Source: Siphonodentalium dalli
Lineage: Eukaryota > Mollusca > Scaphopoda > Gadilida > Siphonodentaliidae
Direction of reading: 5' to 3'
DNA: 64,000 nt
NCBI GenBank assembly: GCA_032622095.1
Contig: CP136066.1
Location: forward strand, 9,941,784-10,005,783
Shown here: positions 24,021 through 33,410 of the stretch, piece after piece
Layout of the letters: the number at the start of each line of letters is the position of its first letter
How positions within the stretch are numbered: position 1 is the first letter of the stretch
Program-made: the position numbers and the translations under genes
The notes under the pieces: model-generated
The model's input: the letters and a program-made list of their open reading frames with translations, nothing else
What the model was told of the DNA's origin: nothing
Databases searched by the model: none

Positions 24021-24420
24021 TTAACCCTTTACCCAACAAACCGGCCACAACCGGCCAAATAAAGCTTCAACAGCCTAAAATATCTTCGGTCTGTCTCAAT
24101 AGAACCATACACATATGGATATCATTGGAACCGGCTCCTTGACCACATTGTGATAGTTACAGTTATGCCCTGTGCCAATGCATTCTCTTATATATGCGAG
24201 TCGACCATAGGTCGCCTCGCATATATAAGAGAATGCATTGGCCTAAAAAAAATCTTTTTTTAACACTTTTTACCATTTTTTCTTACATTCTTTAACAATT
24301 TTATAATTTTTAATGTGTTAAGCCAATGCATTCTCTTATATATGCGAGGCGACCTATGGTCGACTCGCATATATAAGAGAATGCATTGGCACAGGCCCCT
24401 TCTATTGGGTAAAGGGTTAA
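24021..24420. mobile_element. TTAA-flanked piggyBac-like MITE, complete (400 bp)
   Basis: TTAA + ccctttacccaacaaaccgg ... ttgggtaaaggg + TTAA: inverted ends and a TTAA target duplication, as in piggyBac-superfamily elements. Contains two inverted palindromic cores. Same length as the copy at 63525-63924 and nearly identical, which points to recent activity. Confidence 0.88.
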
Positions 24421-25174
24421 TGTGGTGCATCTCATGTATCATTGGGTATATTTTGTTCAAACTTCATTGGTGAATGGACATATGGTTGAGCCACATGTTG
24501 GTGCTTTGGCCGCCCTATGGAGGTCACATGACCTTGGTGGCCATCTTGGATTTCTACTTGTATGTCTGTATTTTCAGGTATATTCAGGTGTATACAGGCA
24601 AATATCCGCGATAAAATAATTCAACGGCTAGTCTGTTGCATTGAATATTATTGTACTATTGATCAGTTGATACCTGTATATCGCAGGTGGTGACACACAT
24701 CCTACCTCTAGAATTTATATTATAACCACATGGGGTCGCATGACCATGTTAATCACCATGGGTGCAGACCTACTATTATATATATGATCCAATTTATGTG
24801 GATGTAGGCAGGGATGTTGCATTTTATTTGTCCTATCTGCTACACTTTCTGTTGTTATGTTCAGGTATGAATACAACATAACCTATATAAACTTTGACAG
24901 TTGTCAGGTAGGCCAATCAGCTGCGCATAGAGATACTACAAGCTATTTGTTTGGATATGAGCTTTCGCTGACAACAGATGAAAACGAGCGAGACAACATT
25001 CCGGTGACGGAATGTAAACTACCACACATGAATAGCTCAAAATTGGAAAGGTCGTTGGTATGCTGGTAAGATTAAATATGTTAAGATTAAATAATCATAA
25101 TGCAATGTTTCGAAAATGTCCAATAAGAGTGTTGTGTAGCTATTTATTTGTGTACTTTGAGGTATAGTTTTAAG
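24421..25174. other. Intronic sequence, nothing recognised
   Basis: Includes a ggccgccctatggaggtcac block with the catcttggat motif of dispersed repeats. No exon or clear element. Confidence 0.45.
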
Positions 25175-25325
25175 CAAGCCTTGAAATAGGGTGTCTGTCA
25201 TTTGCAGAATGAGGTCCCCAGAGGGTGAATTTGTTAATGCTAACGTGCTATGCAGGGTAGCATCACTAAATTCACCCTCTGGGGACCTCATTCTGCAAAT
25301 GACAGACGCACTATTTCAAGGCTTG
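25175..25325. mobile_element. hAT-type MITE, short complete copy with 8-bp TSD
   Basis: caagccttgaaatagggtgt ... actatttcaaggcttg, flanked on both sides by GTTTTAAG. Single inverted core. Confidence 0.9.
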
Positions 25326-25386
25326 GTTTTAAGACAGCATATTTTGTTTATATCTGTAATCTGAGTTGGTGTATTTAGCTATGCCT

Positions 25387-26911
25387 GTATACTGAGGCGG
25401 TGTATTTCTCGAGTATAGTTTTGAGAACACATATTTTGTTTATACCTGTATACTGAGGCAGTGTATTTCTCGAGTATAGTTTTGAGAACACTTATTTTGT
25501 TTATACCTGTATACTGAGGCGGTGTATTTCTCGAGTATAGTTTTGAGAACACATATTTTGTTTATACCTGTATACTGAGGCAGTGTATTTCTCGAGTATA
25601 GTTTTGAGAACACATATTTTGTTTATACCTGTATACTGAGGCAGTGTATTTCTCGAGTATAGTTTTGAGAACACTTATTTTGTTTATACCTGTATACTGA
25701 GTCAGTGTATTTCTCGAGTATAGTTTTGAGAACACATATTTTGTTTATACCTGTATACTGAGGCGGTGTATTTCTCGAGTATAGTTTTGAGAACACATAT
25801 TTTGTTTATACCTGTATACTGAGGCAGTGTATTTCTCGAGTATAGTTTTGAGAACACATATTTTGTTTATACCTGTATACTGAGGCAGTGTATTTCTCGA
25901 GTATAGTTTTGAGAACACATATTTTGTTTATACCTGTATACTGAGGCAGTGTATTTCTCGAGTATAGTTTTGAGAACACATATTTTTTTTATACCTGTAT
26001 ACTGAGGCGGTGTATTTCTCGAGTATAGTTTTGAGAACACATATTTTGTTTATACCTGTATCCTGAGGCAGTGTATTTCTCGAGTATAGTTTTGAGAACA
26101 CATATTTTGTTTATACCTGTATACTGAGGCAGTGTATTTCTCGAGTATAGTTTTGAGAACACATATTTTGTTTATACCTGTATACTGAGGCAGTGTATTT
26201 CTCGAGTATAGTTTTGAGAACACATATTTTGTTTATACCTGTATACTGAGGCGGTGTATTTCTCGAGTATAGTTTTGAGAACACATATTTTGTTTATACC
26301 TGTATACTGAGGCAGTGTATTTCTCGAGTATAGTTTTGAGAACACATATTTTGTTTATACCTGTATACTGAGGCAGTGTATTTCTCGAGTATAGTTTTGA
26401 GAACACATATTTTTTTTATACCTGTATACTGAGGCGGTGTATTTCTCGAGTATAGTTTTGAGAACACATATTTTGTTTATACCTGTATACTGAGGCAGTG
26501 TATTTCTCGAGTATAGTTTTGAGAACACATATTTTGTTTATACCTGTATACTGAGGCAGTGTATTTCTCGAGTATAGTTTTGAGAACACATATTTTGTTT
26601 ATACCTGTATACTGAGGCAGTGTATTTCTCGAGTATAGTTTTGAGAACACATATTTTGTTTATACCTGTATACTGAGGCGGTGTATTTCTCGAGTATAGT
26701 TTTGAGAACACATATTTTGTTTATACCTGTATACTGAGGCAGTGTATTTCTCGAGTATAGTTTTGAGAACACTTATTTTGTTTATACCTGTATACTGAGG
26801 CAGTGTATTTCTCGAGTATAATTTTCAGAACACATATTTTGTTTATACCTGTATACTGAGGCGATGTATTTCTTGAAGTAGAATTTCTATGATGTGTATT
26901 TTTTCTTGAGG
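25387..26911 (-). repeat. 61-bp minisatellite built from the exon 5 donor junction
   Basis: 25 unit starts at exact 61-bp spacing from 25387 to 26851. On the minus strand each unit reads ...CGAGAAATACACTGCCTCAG, TATACAG|GTATAA, then intron-like CAAAATATGTGTTCTCAAAA. The authentic exon 5 end (GTGAAATACACCGACTCAGT, TTACAG|GTATGT, then ACAAAATAAACTGTCTC) is clearly the same sequence. Degenerate intermediate copies at 26880-26980 and 27060-27125 link the array to the exon. Units differ by a few substitutions (gcggtg/gcagtg, acacat/acactt), so this is not a simple sequence-duplication artefact. Confidence 0.95.
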
Positions 26912-27159
26912 TATAGTTTCTATGTGGCATAGTTTTGAGACAGTGTATTTTGTCCTGTAAACTGAGTCATGCTTGTAGCACTTTGGGCACAAGTATAAAT
27001 AAGTGCACATCGTTCTGGCTTTGACTGTATAATAGAACAATTTCCACATGTTGTATTTCTTGAGGTTTTGTTTTGAGACAGTTTATTTTGTACATACCTG
27101 TAAACTGAGTCAGTGTATTTCTTGAGGTATCGCTTTGAGACAGTTTATTTTGTACATAC

Positions 27160-27288
27160 CTGTAAACTGAGTCGGTGTATTTCACGAGCCTTTGATTCTG
27201 GTAGGGACTGTAGCCTCGCTCTGAGTGTCGTATTCTGATCATCGAGGACTTCGTTCTTCAGCTCAAGTTCATGGATTTGTCTCTCCAG
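27160..27288 (-). CDS. PLEKHH1: PLEKHH1-like exon 5, end of coiled coil; 3' end is founder of a 61-bp array
   Basis: Residues 133-175. LERQIHELELKNEVLDDQN continues the heptads (vertebrate LEMENQHLKSHNQRL), then LRARLQSLPESKAREIHRLSLQ closes the segment. Acceptor TGTTTTCTTCAG, donor TTTACAG|GTATGT, phase 0 at both ends. The last roughly 25 bp plus the donor are duplicated just downstream (27092-27125, and degenerate at 26960-26980) and then 25 times in the 61-bp array. Array copies read REIHCLSIQ against REIHRLSLQ in the exon, and their donor is GTATAA rather than GTATGT, so the authentic donor should be stronger. Confidence 0.92.
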
Positions 27289-27653
27289 CTGAAGAAAACA
27301 GAAAAAAAACATTAAAAACAGACAAATACATTAAAAACAGAAAAATACATTAAATACAGAAAAATCTACCCCCCTCTTGTCTTCTAGTTTCTCCTCCCCC
27401 TCTCTCTCTCTCTCTGTCTGCCTCCTGCTATCCTTAACACTATCTTCCCCCCTTTTTTTCCATTCCTAACTCAAATTCAGTTATTTATCTCCATTTATCC
27501 TAAAACCATTATTTCCAACCCTTCCAGTCTATCTATACCCCTCCCTCACTTATTGAGGACAGGCATGTAGCCAAAGAGGAAAAGACTTCATACAAGCCCT
27601 CGGGCTTGTTGTCTGATCCTCGTGTCCATATATTAATACTTCTAATTTGCATA
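27289..27653. other. Intron 4 part: pyrimidine-rich stretch
   Basis: aaaaatacattaaa repeats, then a C/T-rich strand (27365-27460) with (ct)n. No exon seen. Confidence 0.5.
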
Positions 27654-27875
27654 TACAGTAATGCCCTAATTAAACGACTCCATAACCACAGCAGAATTAT
27701 GGGTAACTTTTCAGGATTTAGTCGGAAATATGGCTTGTTGCCATTCATCGGAAAGCTCTCCCCGAGAGCTTTCCGATGAATTGCAACAAGCCATATTTAC
27801 GGTTAATAAAATCCTGAAAAGTTACCCATAATTCTGCTGTGGTTAAAAGAGTTGATTAATTAGGGCATTACTGTA
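27654..27875. mobile_element. Palindromic TA-flanked MITE (CAGTAATGCCC ends)
   Basis: TA + cagtaatgccctaattaaac ... tagggcattactg + TA. Left and right halves are near-perfect inverses: ataaccacagcagaattatg, ggtaacttttcaggatttag, tcggaaatatggcttgttgc, cattcatcggaaagctctc. TA target and CAGT ends fit Tc1/mariner/pogo-type MITEs. Flanks atata/tatat extend the symmetry. Confidence 0.88.
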
Positions 27876-27937
27876 TATGTGTCATTTGTATATTATGTTA
27901 TTTGTTTCGATTTGGAAATATAAAAACAAATTTAAAC

Positions 27938-28046
27938 TAAGACTGACCTCTTGTAGCTTAACGGTGACCCATTCTTTTATTATTATTATATTTATTCATT
28001 ATTTATTAAGACTGACCTCTTGTAGCTTAATGGTGACCCATTGTTT
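27938..28046 (-). repeat. Two-copy duplication of the exon 4 donor junction
   Basis: The 40 bases spanning the end of exon 4 and its donor (28007-28046) recur 69 bp away at 27938-27977 with two visible differences (aacggtg against aatggtg, attcttt against attgttt). The copy reads AAGCTACAAGAG|GTCAGTCTTA on the minus strand. It is what a junction minisatellite would look like at its start. Confidence 0.93.
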
Positions 28047-28100
28047 GATGCGGTTCGCCTTCTCCTCGACAACCTTAGAATCCTGCTCCCTTTGATTTCT
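28017..28100 (-). CDS. PLEKHH1: PLEKHH1-like exon 4, KIKEWV-type coiled-coil segment
   Basis: Residues 105-132. Contains KVVEEKANRIKQWVTIKLQE, matching the highly conserved vertebrate EEKAAKIKEWVTxKLxxLE; this is the most diagnostic part of the coiled coil. Acceptor TATTTGCAG, donor GAG|GTCAGT, phase 0 at both ends. A 31-bp minisatellite ends about 40 bp upstream of the acceptor. A second copy of the 3' end of this exon with its donor lies 69 bp further into the intron (27938-27977), with one or two substitutions. Splicing to that copy would need a short retained segment and is not predicted. Confidence 0.93.
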
Positions 28101-28139
28101 CTGCAAATAATCATTGGTTAGATGTTTGATGGTATAACA

Positions 28140-28575
28140 CATGTACATGATAGCACCTGTGTAATATAGCATGGTACATGATAGCACCTGTGTAATATAG
28201 CATGGTATATGATAGCACCTGTGTAATATAGCATGGTATATGATAGCAGCTGTGTAGTATAGCATGGTATATGATAGCACCTGTGTAATATAGCATGGTA
28301 TATGATAGCACCTGTGTAATATAGCATGGTATATGATAGCAGCTGTGTAGTATACCATGGTATATGATAGCACCTGTGTAATATAGCATGGTATATGATA
28401 GCACCTGTGTAATATAGCATGGTATATGATAGCACCTGTGTAATATAGCATGGTATATGATAGCACCTGTGTAATATAGCATGGTATATGATAGCACCTG
28501 TGTAATATAGCATGGTATATGATAGCACCTGTGTAATATAGCATGGTATATGATAGCACCTGTGTAATATAGCAT
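28140..28575. repeat. 31-bp minisatellite at the 3' end of intron 3
   Basis: About 14 units of catggtatatgatagcacct plus gtgtaatatag, with an agcagctgtgtagtata variant. 31 bp is not a multiple of three, yet no unit contains stops in the minus-strand frames, giving spurious open frames of 136-199 codons. It ends about 40 bp before the exon 4 acceptor. On the minus strand each unit contains ATTACACAG|GTGCTATC, which resembles an acceptor and a donor back to back, but it does not match any exon of this gene. Confidence 0.95.
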
Positions 28576-28599
28576 GGCATATGATAGCATGATAGCATG

Positions 28600-29204
28600 G
28601 TATATGAAAGAAATTAAAATGGAAACGTGATCGAGACTGCTAACAAACAAAACATATTGATGTCACGTCGCTATGTACATGTATGTGTGTTATTTGAATA
28701 TTTAATATTCAGCGTCATATCCGATTAAATGTCGATTACCTGTACGCTCATGTATAGACCAAGGGTATTGTGTCAGTTCCGATGTCGGCCGAAACTGTAT
28801 GAAACAATAAAGCGAGTTTATATACGCCATAAACAAACGCCATGAAAAATTCCAGAAATGTTCACGACGCTCGTTATGTATACCACTATACACGTGCATG
28901 TACATGTAGCATTAAATAAACCAATAATCATTATAAAATAAACACGATTTGTGATTTATGTCGAAGAATACCATGACTTGATTATTCGGACTTTCATTAG
29001 CCTCTCGTCGGCAGTTCGTAAAATATTATCCAGATATCAGTGCCCCTTTAATACAAGGAAACCATAATAATATCCAACTGGATAATAATTCAGTTAAATT
29101 CTGTTTTTCTCACCAGAATTAAATCACTTTGCAATTCAGTTTATTTATGTGTCCTCATCAAATATTTAAAAACAAAACATATACATTTGAAAACGTGTGT
29201 GCGA
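28600..29204. other. Intron 3 sequence, nothing recognised
   Basis: No repeat or exon identified. Confidence 0.45.
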
Positions 29205-29400
29205 CTGTGCGTTGATCCTTAGCGCAACGTGTTTAACGTAAACGCGGTCTGCGTTAAACTTCAACGCAGTCTGCGTTAAACTTCAACGCGGTCCGTTGAT
29301 TTTCAACGCGGTCGTAACGTATCACAAACGCGTTATCAACGCAAAAAACGCGTTACGTTGGCGTTACGACCACGTTGAGGACTGCGTTAAAAGGGCCACT
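29205..29400. repeat. CpG-rich 'aacgcggtctgcgttaa' inverted/direct repeats
   Basis: Several copies of cgcggtctgcgttaaacttc and partial inverses (gcgttacgaccacgttgagg, actgcgttaa against caacgcggtcgtaacg). High CpG density stands out from the AT-rich surroundings. Possibly the ends of a foldback element. Confidence 0.6.
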
Positions 29401-29411
29401 TATTTTGAGAA

Positions 29412-29717
29412 GGTGTGTAGACTCAGCTTGAAGTTCCCAAATGGTGAATATTGTGATGTAAACCCATTGGGAACCTTGATTATGAAATATGTCATCTGCC
29501 AATTTGGGGATATAGAGAAACTAAACATAAAAAAATAGAATCTATGTGAAGATTCTATAGAAATTTGATAATAAAGAAACATTCCAGAGAAGATGAGGCC
29601 TAAGCAGAATGAGGTCCCCAGAGGGTGAATTTAGTGATGTTAGCCCGCTATGCAGTATAGTGTCACTAAATTCACCCTCTGGGGACCTCATTGACAGGCA
29701 CACTAAACTCTGGCTTG
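29412..29717. mobile_element. hAT-type MITE, long subfamily, truncated at left
   Basis: Body aagttcccaaatggtgaata, ttgtgatgtaaacccattgg through gaagatgaggcctaagcaga, inverted core, then gacaggcacactaaactctg and gcttg end. Confidence 0.8.
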
Positions 29718-29929
29718 AATCGGACACGAGGAAATAGGGCTTCATGGTTTTTCGGTATTTAGTTATATCGCAATATAATTTTTTATATAAATATGGATAG
29801 TCCAATTATTAACTCAGTTTTTTTTTATTTAAAACAAACAAATACGTATATATCTAAGTTGAAATGTCTTCCAATACGCAAGGATACAAAGAGACATTTG
29901 TTCGGATCAGACGCTACCTGTGTTTTTTT

Positions 29930-31640
29930 TTTGCCAATGCATTATCTTATATGAGTGAGTATCCCATAGGGAGCCTCGTATTAGGGTCCTGCGAATTGGA
30001 GATTTTGATCGAATCGAATATCGAATCGAGTCAACGAAATCGAATCGAATATCGAATCGAATCATACCCGTGTGTTGAATTCTCAATTAGGCATTTAATG
30101 TCAATGATTAGACGATTTGTGAAATGTTCTATGAACTTCCATGAAGTTCCATCATAACTTATGTGGCGATCAACCGTCGTTCCTGATACTATTAACTTCA
30201 ATTGAGAATTGTCGAGAGAAAAAAACAAATTAAAACGTCCATGCGGTCGTCACGATCGACGATTAAATGTATAACCACTAAACGGATTATCAGAATTAAA
30301 ATCACGCGCAATTTTTAGAGTTTGCATGTACAAGCACAATTGCAAATCGGCACTGGGAAACATCCGTTGTTATAAACTTGAAGATGCAACAACAGTCGCA
30401 GGGTAGCGTGTTCATGTACTGCTGGATGCTTAGATGGGTCACTGTCCTAGACGCTTGCGATTTATATACCATGTTGCATTCATCACACGTGTAAGTTCCA
30501 GCACTGCATGCAGCTTTTATCATGTTTAAAATAAACATGAATAACGGATGACAAATTGTCAAGTTTCAAGGAACGCTCTGAAACTGAAAGTCAACTTCAA
30601 AAGAAAACACCACCCACGTGCACTTTTCAACGCCGGGAACACGTGTTGTTTACATTCTCAGCGATATTACATCACACGGAATCTGAGACGTATAGTCGGC
30701 GGATAACGCTAGCGGTTGCTCAGTCTCATCGCTGTTATAATTTACGTGCGTCGTCGGTCCATCGGCGATCTCCGAGCTTTTGGCTACCATGTTCAAAGCT
30801 AGCATTCAGATGTATTTAGTCGTCCTATAGTGGCTAATTACTGGCTATACTTATATTTAATATCATGCGAACGTTCGCAATGTACAATAAGAATTATAAG
30901 CTGCATATATTCATAATTTTCTGGAATAATATGGCACAGAAACAGCTAAGATCGGCGTGTGTACTTGTCCATAAACAGACTACTTTTTTTGTCAGTGTAT
31001 ATTCAAAATTTCGAGCTGGAAATTTTGAATCGAATTCGAATCGAATTTGACTTTCGAATCAAATCTCGAATCGAATATCGAATATTCGCAGGACCTTACC
31101 TCGTATATATAAGAGAATTTACATTGGCCTAACAATATTTACTGACCTTGTAAGCCAATACATTCTCTTATATAAGCGAATATACCATAGGGAGCCTCAC
31201 ATATATATAAGAGAATACATTGGTCTAACAATATTTACTTGAACTTGTAAGCCAGTGCATTCTCTTATATAAGCGAGTATCCCATAGGGAGCCTCATATA
31301 TATATAAGAGAATACATTGGCATTGTATATTATTTTTTTTACATTCTTTAACAATTTTTATAATTTTTTTCTTACATTCTTTAACAATTTTTATAATTTT
31401 TTATCATTTGTTCTTACATTCTACAACAATTTTTATCGTTTTTCTTATATTCTTTAACAATTTTATAATATTTTATAATTTTTTCTTACATTCTTTGACA
31501 TTTTTTATCATTATTTCTTACATTCTTACTATATCATTTTTTTTTCATTTTTTCTTAAATTCTTTAACAAATTGGACCTATGGTCGACTCGCATATGTAA
31601 TAGAATGCATTGGCACAGAGTTTTCTAAAAAATTCAGGAA
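29930..31640. mobile_element. Palindromic-core MITE relic split by a hAT element
   Basis: gccaatgcattatcttatat, gagtgagtatcccataggga, gcctcgtat is cut off and resumes at 31099 as cctcgtatatataagagaat. Further core copies follow at about 31149 and 31250 with attctttaacaatttttata spacers, ending near gacctatggtcgactcgcat (31567) and aggaagctcctgacatgaaa. These cores read cccatagggagcctc, a different subfamily from the gaccataggtcgcctc one. Confidence 0.7.
29982..31098. mobile_element. Non-autonomous hAT element, 1,117 bp, 8-bp TSD
   Basis: Ends TAGGGTCCTGCGAAT and (inverse) TAAGGTCCTGCGAAT; flanked by CCTCGTAT on both sides (29974-29981 and 31099-31106), the 8-bp duplication typical of hAT. 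Subterminal blocks are runs of gaatcgaatatcgaatcg. A minus-strand frame (30302-30562) has CDECNMVYKS followed by THL, vaguely like a BED finger remnant; no transposase core. Confidence 0.88.
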
Positions 31641-31737
31641 GCTCCTGACATGAAAGGGTAAATTTATTGTGAAGAGCATATGTTGTTGTTGTAACTGGAG
31701 GTCTGTTTACATATTATTAGAGAAATAATAAACGTAC

Positions 31738-31875
31738 GAGTCGGTCTATTGTTACTTCATGTGATTTTATCACGTCCTCTTTCTCTTTACACTCCTCCTC
31801 CAGCTGCCTGATTTTCGTTTCGATCTCGCCGGGTTTCCAGTCCATAGAGGCCATCTGTTGTTCCATCATCTTCAA
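31738..31875 (-). CDS. PLEKHH1: PLEKHH1-like exon 3, coiled coil
   Basis: Residues 59-104. Rich in Glu, Lys, Met and Leu with heptad character (LKMMEQQMASMDWKP, then IETKIRQLEEECKEKEDVIK). Corresponds to the vertebrate stretch ending in KDELISQLEAQLE, where the E-KED-VI pattern is shared. Acceptor TTCTTCTAATTTCAG, donor CTC|GTACGT, phase 0 at both ends. A 23-bp minisatellite begins about 28 bp upstream of the acceptor, so the branch-point region of intron 2 is squeezed between array and exon. Identity rests on phase, on position between two well-conserved exons and on the coiled-coil pattern rather than on high sequence identity. Confidence 0.88.
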
Positions 31876-31902
31876 CTGAAATTAGAAGAACAAATTTAGG
31901 AC

Positions 31903-32112
31903 CAAATGTCCCAGAATGGAGGTGGTAAATGTCCCAGAATGGAGGTGGTAAATGTCCCAGAATGGAGGTGGTAAATGTCCCAGAATGGAGGTGGTAAATG
32001 TCCCAGAATGGAGGTGGTAAATGTCCCAGAAAGGAGGTGGTAAATGTCCCAGAATGGAGGTGGTAAATGTCCCAGAATGGAGGTGGTAAATGTCCCAGAA
32101 TGGAGGTGGTAA
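31903..32112. repeat. 23-bp minisatellite next to the exon 3 acceptor
   Basis: Nine near-identical units of aatgtcccagaatggaggtg then gta, starting about 28 bp upstream of the exon 3 acceptor. The sequence is unrelated to exon 3 or its junction. Spurious frames of 103-122 codons run through it. Confidence 0.95.
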
Positions 32113-32178
32113 ATTCTTTTAGGTAAAATACCACTGAGAAAAATAATTCTGACAAAATTTGAGTCAGTCATATAGACA

Positions 32179-32524
32179 CAAGCCTTGAAATAGTGTGTCT
32201 GTCTCATCTTCTGGGAAGTACATGTAATTATAGTCTCAAATTAACATTGTTTTTTTGTTACTTTTCCCTTCTGTTCAATTTTGATATCCCCTAATTTGCA
32301 GAAGATAAAATGCATAATCGAGGTGACTAATGGTGAACATCACCAACTTCAACTGGGAAACTTCAATCTGATACAAGGTCTCTCATAGTACTTAGTTGAG
32401 ACCTAAGCAGAGGTTCCCAGATGGTAAATTTGGTGATGCCTGACCGCCGTGTGGGAAAGACTCACCAAATTCACCCTCTGGGGACCTGTTTCTGTAAATG
32501 ACAGACACACTATTTGAAGGCCTG
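32179..32524. mobile_element. hAT-type MITE with 8-bp TSD
   Basis: caagccttgaaatagtgtgt ... cacactatttgaaggcctg, flanked by TATAGACA on both sides. Contains the body (tatcccctaatttgcagaag) and one inverted core; left core missing. Confidence 0.88.
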
Positions 32525-32568
32525 TATAGACACATCATGCCAGTAACCATATAATATCAACATTCACT

Positions 32569-32822
32569 CAAGCCTTGAAATAGTGTGTCTGTCATTTGCA
32601 GAATGAGGTCCCCAGAGGGTGAATTTAGTGATGCTACCCCACATAGCGGGCTATCATCACCAAATTCACCCTCTGGGAACCTTATTCTGCTGATGTGTAA
32701 GCAGAATGAGTTCCCCAGAGGGTAAATTTGGTGATGCTAGCCCGCTATGCGGGATAGCATCACTAAATTCACCCTCTGGGGACCTCATTCTGCAAATGAC
32801 GGACACACTATTTCAAGGCTTG
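32569..32822. mobile_element. hAT-type MITE, two-core form (254 bp) with 8-bp TSD
   Basis: caagccttgaaatagtgtgt ... acactatttcaaggcttg, flanked by CATTCACT on both sides. Two inverted cores back to back make the whole element a long palindrome. Confidence 0.92.
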
Positions 32823-33410
32823 CATTCACTTCTTTATGTACCGGCAGTCAAAGTTTCGAATCGAAACGTAATTTGACATGCGCTTAGTATGGCACATAGC
32901 CAGCAATCTGCAACATAGATATTATGTAAAGATTTTGGCATCTTTTTAACTCATTGGGAGTAATTTCCAAAAATGTCTAAATTCTACTTTTGGAATGATA
33001 TAGAATCTTTTTTTTGTAGGGTATGTTCTAAAACTATTTTCAAATTTCCATTAAACCACTCCAGGATACACTTCCTAAACCTATTGACTGAAAAATGTAG
33101 GAATAAAAGCTTGGACAAAATTATGCATGTTGCGAAAATATTCTAAGTCGAAAAAAGGAAATAATTCCACCAAAAAAAAGATGGACAGTCGTCATAATCG
33201 CAGGTGCACAGGTTCCCATGGTTCTATATATCTGTGCCAAGTTTAAAAAAGATTGACCTAAAAATGTAGGAATAAAAGCTCTGACAAAATTATACATGTT
33301 GCAAACAAAATTTAAGTTGAAAAAGGGGGATAACTCCACCAAAAAAAGTCTGACAGATGTCATAATAGCAGGTTCATTTACACCCGAAAACAAAGGAAAC
33401 TAATGACTAA
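32823..33410. other. Intron 2 sequence with dispersed-repeat fragment
   Basis: 33095-33400 has two modules of attctaagtcgaaaaaagga, ccaccaaaaaaag, gtcataatcgcaggt related to the family at 12395. No exon. Confidence 0.5.

Noticed and set aside
27999-28650. Open frames of 136-199 codons on the minus strand
   Set aside because: All three lie in the 31-bp stop-free array; only the 28-codon exon 4 inside 28017-28100 is supported.
30302-30562. BED zinc finger gene
   Set aside because: Only a CxxC and one HL are present; at best a decayed hAT remnant.
31787-32207. Frames of 103-122 codons rich in His-Leu-Pro-Pro
   Set aside because: By-product of the 23-bp array; only exon 3 in an overlapping frame is real.
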